Source: Pseudomonadales bacterium (lineage in GTDB: Bacteria > Pseudomonadota > Gammaproteobacteria > Pseudomonadales > Azotimanducaceae). From it: 7,222 nt of DNA. A model generated the notes under the pieces. It was given only the letters and a program-made list of their open reading frames with translations, was not told where the DNA came from and did not search any database. Shown piece by piece: positions 5,228 through 7,222 of the stretch; the first letter of the stretch is position 1; each line of letters begins with the position of its first letter. The position numbers were made by a program, and so were the translations under genes. The stretch covers positions 1 through 7,222 of the forward strand of contig JAKUTI010000132.1 in the NCBI GenBank assembly GCA_022448765.1, read 5' to 3'.

Positions 5228-7084
5228 CTAGGGACTTTGCAGTCGATACGCGAGCAAGACGTTTCCGGGCATTTGTCCAAACATGCCGTAGCCAGACTGT
5301 ACGAACAGCATGTCGTCCATGATTTGAGCGCCGGGACTGTCGATCGCGCCGCCATGCGCTTCGACGCCATTAACGGTGTTGTAAGATCGAACGGTGTTGT
5401 CTTCCCAAAGCACCGTTCCGTCTGAAAGATCGAACGCCATGGTATGACCGTTAAGGGCGCTTGCTAACGCCAAGCTGGGGGTACTGCTTGCGGCCGCAGA
5501 AAACGCGTACTGGCGTGGACATGATGGCCAGCGATTCCTGGCGCCGCGACGGCGCGTACGAGGTTGCTCATTGGCTTCCGGGGTGCAGCCCCGTACCGCT
5601 TTATGTGTCCAAATGACCTCGCCGGTATCAAGGTCGAGCGCGTAGACTCCAGGTGTAGGCTGATATCCACTACGAGGGGAACCGGGGTCCGCAATGGGTA
5701 CAACCACATGTTTTTCCGAGACGGCAATACCCCAATGGACCCCTCCAAGAGCGGACCCTTGACCAACTTTTGTTCGCCAAATCAGGTCGCCTGAATTGGC
5801 GTCCAGACAATGGACATCACCCGATTTTTGGCCAGCCACAATGACATCCCGGCCGTCACTCAGAGTGGCGATTACGGGGGAAGCGCCGAAATCGAAATCG
5901 GGGCCATTTTCTTTGGGACAACTCGGGCCGCGTCGCCAGCCGCACGCCATGTTGAAAGCATCACCGCTGGTACCTTGATAACTCCAGACGATCTCACCGG
6001 TATCCATGTCGATAGCGACGATTGCATCGGAGAGGTCGGTCGCGGGTGTCGAGGTGTTTTCGCCTGTCCCTATGTAGATACGCCGGCGTTTCGGATCGAT
6101 TGCGGGGGTAGTCCAAACGGGCGCGCCGGATGGACCCCACATCTGGGTTCCGGCGGAGTTCACGTACGTCTTCTCTGCGTTCGGGGTCATGTGCGCTGTC
6201 CACAAAATATTGCCCGTGTCGGCGTCAAGGGCGCGGACGCCACCATGGCTCTTACAACATTCGTAATTTGGGTTTTGAGCCAGGGCAACCCCAAAAGCTG
6301 ATATGGGAACGAACAATCGGTTGCCATGTTGGACGGTTGCCCCCGTCAGCATGGAGGCTTCGAAGAGACCAACCTCGCGCCTCCACAGTAGACGCCCTTT
6401 CTCGGCGTCGATAGCGAGAACGCCTCGTCGCTGGTCACCGACAAAAAGCGCGGGCTGTGACTTCACGGTTCCTAGCGTGAGCGACGTTCGCAGCGGATTC
6501 TCGGAGCGAAAGTGCCAACGTTCACAACCCCGTTCTCGATCTAGCGCATAGACATGACCGCTAGTGGACGCGACAAACACGGTGTTATCGGTAATCACGG
6601 GTTGCGACCGGGCGGTTGACGTTTCGGGTAAACCGAAAGACCAAGCAAGTTTGAGTTGATCGACATTGTGGGTATTGATTGACGTGTGTTCTTGGTGGCG
6701 CGTGTTTTTGTCGTTGAAACCCCAGCTCGTCATGCTGGTGGCAAATGAAATCGGTTCGTTGGAGCATGAGATGCTCGAACCATTCGGGATCGCTGGGTCT
6801 GATCGTTCGGTCACGAGGAACGCCAGCAAGGAACTCAATTGAGGTGCGGAAAGACTGCTTGCGTGGCCCTTCATTTTTCCTTCGCGCAGCGTGAAGCGTA
6901 TCTCGGCACCGCTCATTGCCTGAATCGAATCTAATGAGGGGCCCGCGTTCTTGTCGTTTCCGGTATGGCAGACGGCGCAACGGGTCTCATAAATATCTGC
7001 GCCTGGTTCATTCGACAAACCTGGGTAGGTGAACCAAAACACTGCGATTATCCGTAGTAGAGGAGGGCCGACTCGCTGAATCAT
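5228..7084 (-). CDS. Quinohemoprotein dehydrogenase: N-terminal cytochrome c plus PQQ beta-propeller, polyvinyl-alcohol-dehydrogenase-like
   Basis: This 618-residue protein is probably exported to the periplasm: a hydrophobic segment at 8-24 follows an Arg near the N-terminus. Residues about 28-95 form a small class I cytochrome c domain with heme site C-A-V-C-H (36-40) and likely axial Met71 in E-G-K-M-K-G. The rest is a PQQ propeller with at least seven blade motifs of the type A-x-D-x-x-x-G-x-x-x-W (near 180, 224, 285, 357, 427, 482 and 550), an adjacent Cys pair at 276-277 and F-D-F-G-A-S-P (397-403). The order heme-then-PQQ and these motifs recall polyvinyl-alcohol dehydrogenases, which oxidise secondary alcohols and pass electrons to cytochrome c. 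Other large alcohols are possible substrates. An Arg-rich stretch at 508-519 is unusual. The ATG overlaps the upstream MobA-like stop as ATGA and has no clear ribosome binding site, which suggests translational coupling. Confidence 0.85.
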   Translation of the reverse strand: MIQRVGPPLLRIIAVFWFTYPGLSNEPGADIYETRCAVCHTGNDKNAGPSLDSIQAMSGAEIRFTLREGKMKGHASSLSAPQLSSLLAFLVTERSDPAIPNGSSISCSNEPISFATSMTSWGFNDKNTRHQEHTSINTHNVDQLKLAWSFGLPETSTARSQPVITDNTVFVASTSGHVYALDRERGCERWHFRSENPLRTSLTLGTVKSQPALFVGDQRRGVLAIDAEKGRLLWRREVGLFEASMLTGATVQHGNRLFVPISAFGVALAQNPNYECCKSHGGVRALDADTGNILWTAHMTPNAEKTYVNSAGTQMWGPSGAPVWTTPAIDPKRRRIYIGTGENTSTPATDLSDAIVAIDMDTGEIVWSYQGTSGDAFNMACGWRRGPSCPKENGPDFDFGASPVIATLSDGRDVIVAGQKSGDVHCLDANSGDLIWRTKVGQGSALGGVHWGIAVSEKHVVVPIADPGSPRSGYQPTPGVYALDLDTGEVIWTHKAVRGCTPEANEQPRTRRRGARNRWPSCPRQYAFSAAASSTPSLALASALNGHTMAFDLSDGTVLWEDNTVRSYNTVNGVEAHGGAIDSPGAQIMDDMLFVQSGYGMFGQMPGNVLLAYRLQSP

Positions 7085-7222
7085 GATGGGTCCGATTGGT
7101 TGGCACGCTCGATAGCCTCTTCGAGTTCACGTGCAGTGTTGACGTTAAAAAAGGAAGGCCCTAGATCGGAAAGGTCGGTCGATTGAATGGATTCGCGGTC
7201 CAACCAACGTTTCACTGCGCGG
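7081..7222 (-). CDS. mobA: C-terminal tail of a MobA-like molybdenum cofactor guanylyltransferase, cut by window edge
   Basis: The minus strand is open from the right edge to TGA at 7081-7083 and gives 46 residues. They contain D-L-G-P-S-F-F-N-V-N-T-A-R-E-L, matching the F-F-N-V-N-T-P-E-[DE]-L block typical of the MobA C-terminus, followed by a short helix and a polar tail. MobA joins GMP to molybdopterin to make the guanine dinucleotide cofactor of bacterial molybdoenzymes, in the cytoplasm. The stop overlaps the quinohemoprotein start as ATGA, so the two are probably cotranscribed. The N-terminal nucleotide-binding part lies outside the window, so the call rests on this one block. Confidence 0.7.
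   Translation of the reverse strand, partial: RAVKRWLDRESIQSTDLSDLGPSFFNVNTARELEEAIERANQSDPS

Noticed and set aside
5464..5766. Possible frameshift in the quinohemoprotein gene around the Arg-rich stretch
   Set aside because: The main frame runs without a stop through recognisable propeller sequence on both sides, and the overlapping alternative frame does not give family-like sequence.
5810..6301. Plus-strand open frame of 163 residues opposite the quinohemoprotein gene
   Set aside because: It mirrors the Gly/Asp-rich propeller coding sequence on the other strand and shows no independent family features.

Overview
The window is a gene-dense bacterial segment (spot counts of G+C are roughly 50-55%) in which almost every base is coding. 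Gene style (ATGA/GTGA start-stop overlaps, a c-type cytochrome fused to a PQQ propeller, MobA, an acyl-CoA carboxylase subunit, crotonases, PhyH dioxygenase) suggests a metabolically versatile Gram-negative bacterium. A member of the Pseudomonadota is most likely, but nothing here fixes the lineage. No tRNA, rRNA, CRISPR array, insertion sequence or phage gene was seen.

Layout from left to right. (1) 1-702, minus: the N-terminal 234 residues of a carboxyltransferase (beta-type) subunit of an acyl-CoA carboxylase, running off the left edge. (2) A 46-base divergent gap, then 749-1447 and 1444-2034, plus: two translationally coupled paralogues of the 2-hydroxychromene-2-carboxylate isomerase / DsbA-like thioredoxin-fold family. 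The first keeps the S-P-Y-A-Y active-site signature; the second has lost it. (3) 2031-3611, minus: a phytanoyl-CoA dioxygenase (PhyH)-type Fe(II)/2-oxoglutarate oxygenase fused to a C-terminal HEAT-repeat domain, whose stop codon overlaps that of the plus-strand gene. (4) 3614-4339 and 4336-5121, minus: two adjacent crotonase-fold proteins, coupled to each other by an ATGA overlap and to the dioxygenase by a 2-base gap. (5) 5122-5227: the only real intergenic stretch on the right side, with a possible hairpin. (6) 5228-7084, minus: an exported quinohemoprotein dehydrogenase (N-terminal cytochrome c plus PQQ beta-propeller) resembling polyvinyl-alcohol dehydrogenases. (7) 7081-7222, minus: the C-terminal tail of a MobA-like molybdenum cofactor guanylyltransferase, coupled by ATGA to the dehydrogenase.

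How the genes may work together (inference). Periplasmic oxidation of an alcohol by the quinohemoprotein, CoA-thioester chemistry by the crotonases, oxidation by the 2-oxoglutarate oxygenase, isomerisation or GSH-dependent chemistry by the HCCA-isomerase pair, and carboxylation by the acyl-CoA carboxylase would make a plausible catabolic cluster. No CoA ligase, thiolase, biotin carboxylase or regulator is visible in the window and the substrate cannot be read from the sequence. The most striking pattern is that both tandem paralogue pairs combine one more canonical and one more degenerate member, which would suit heteromeric enzymes.
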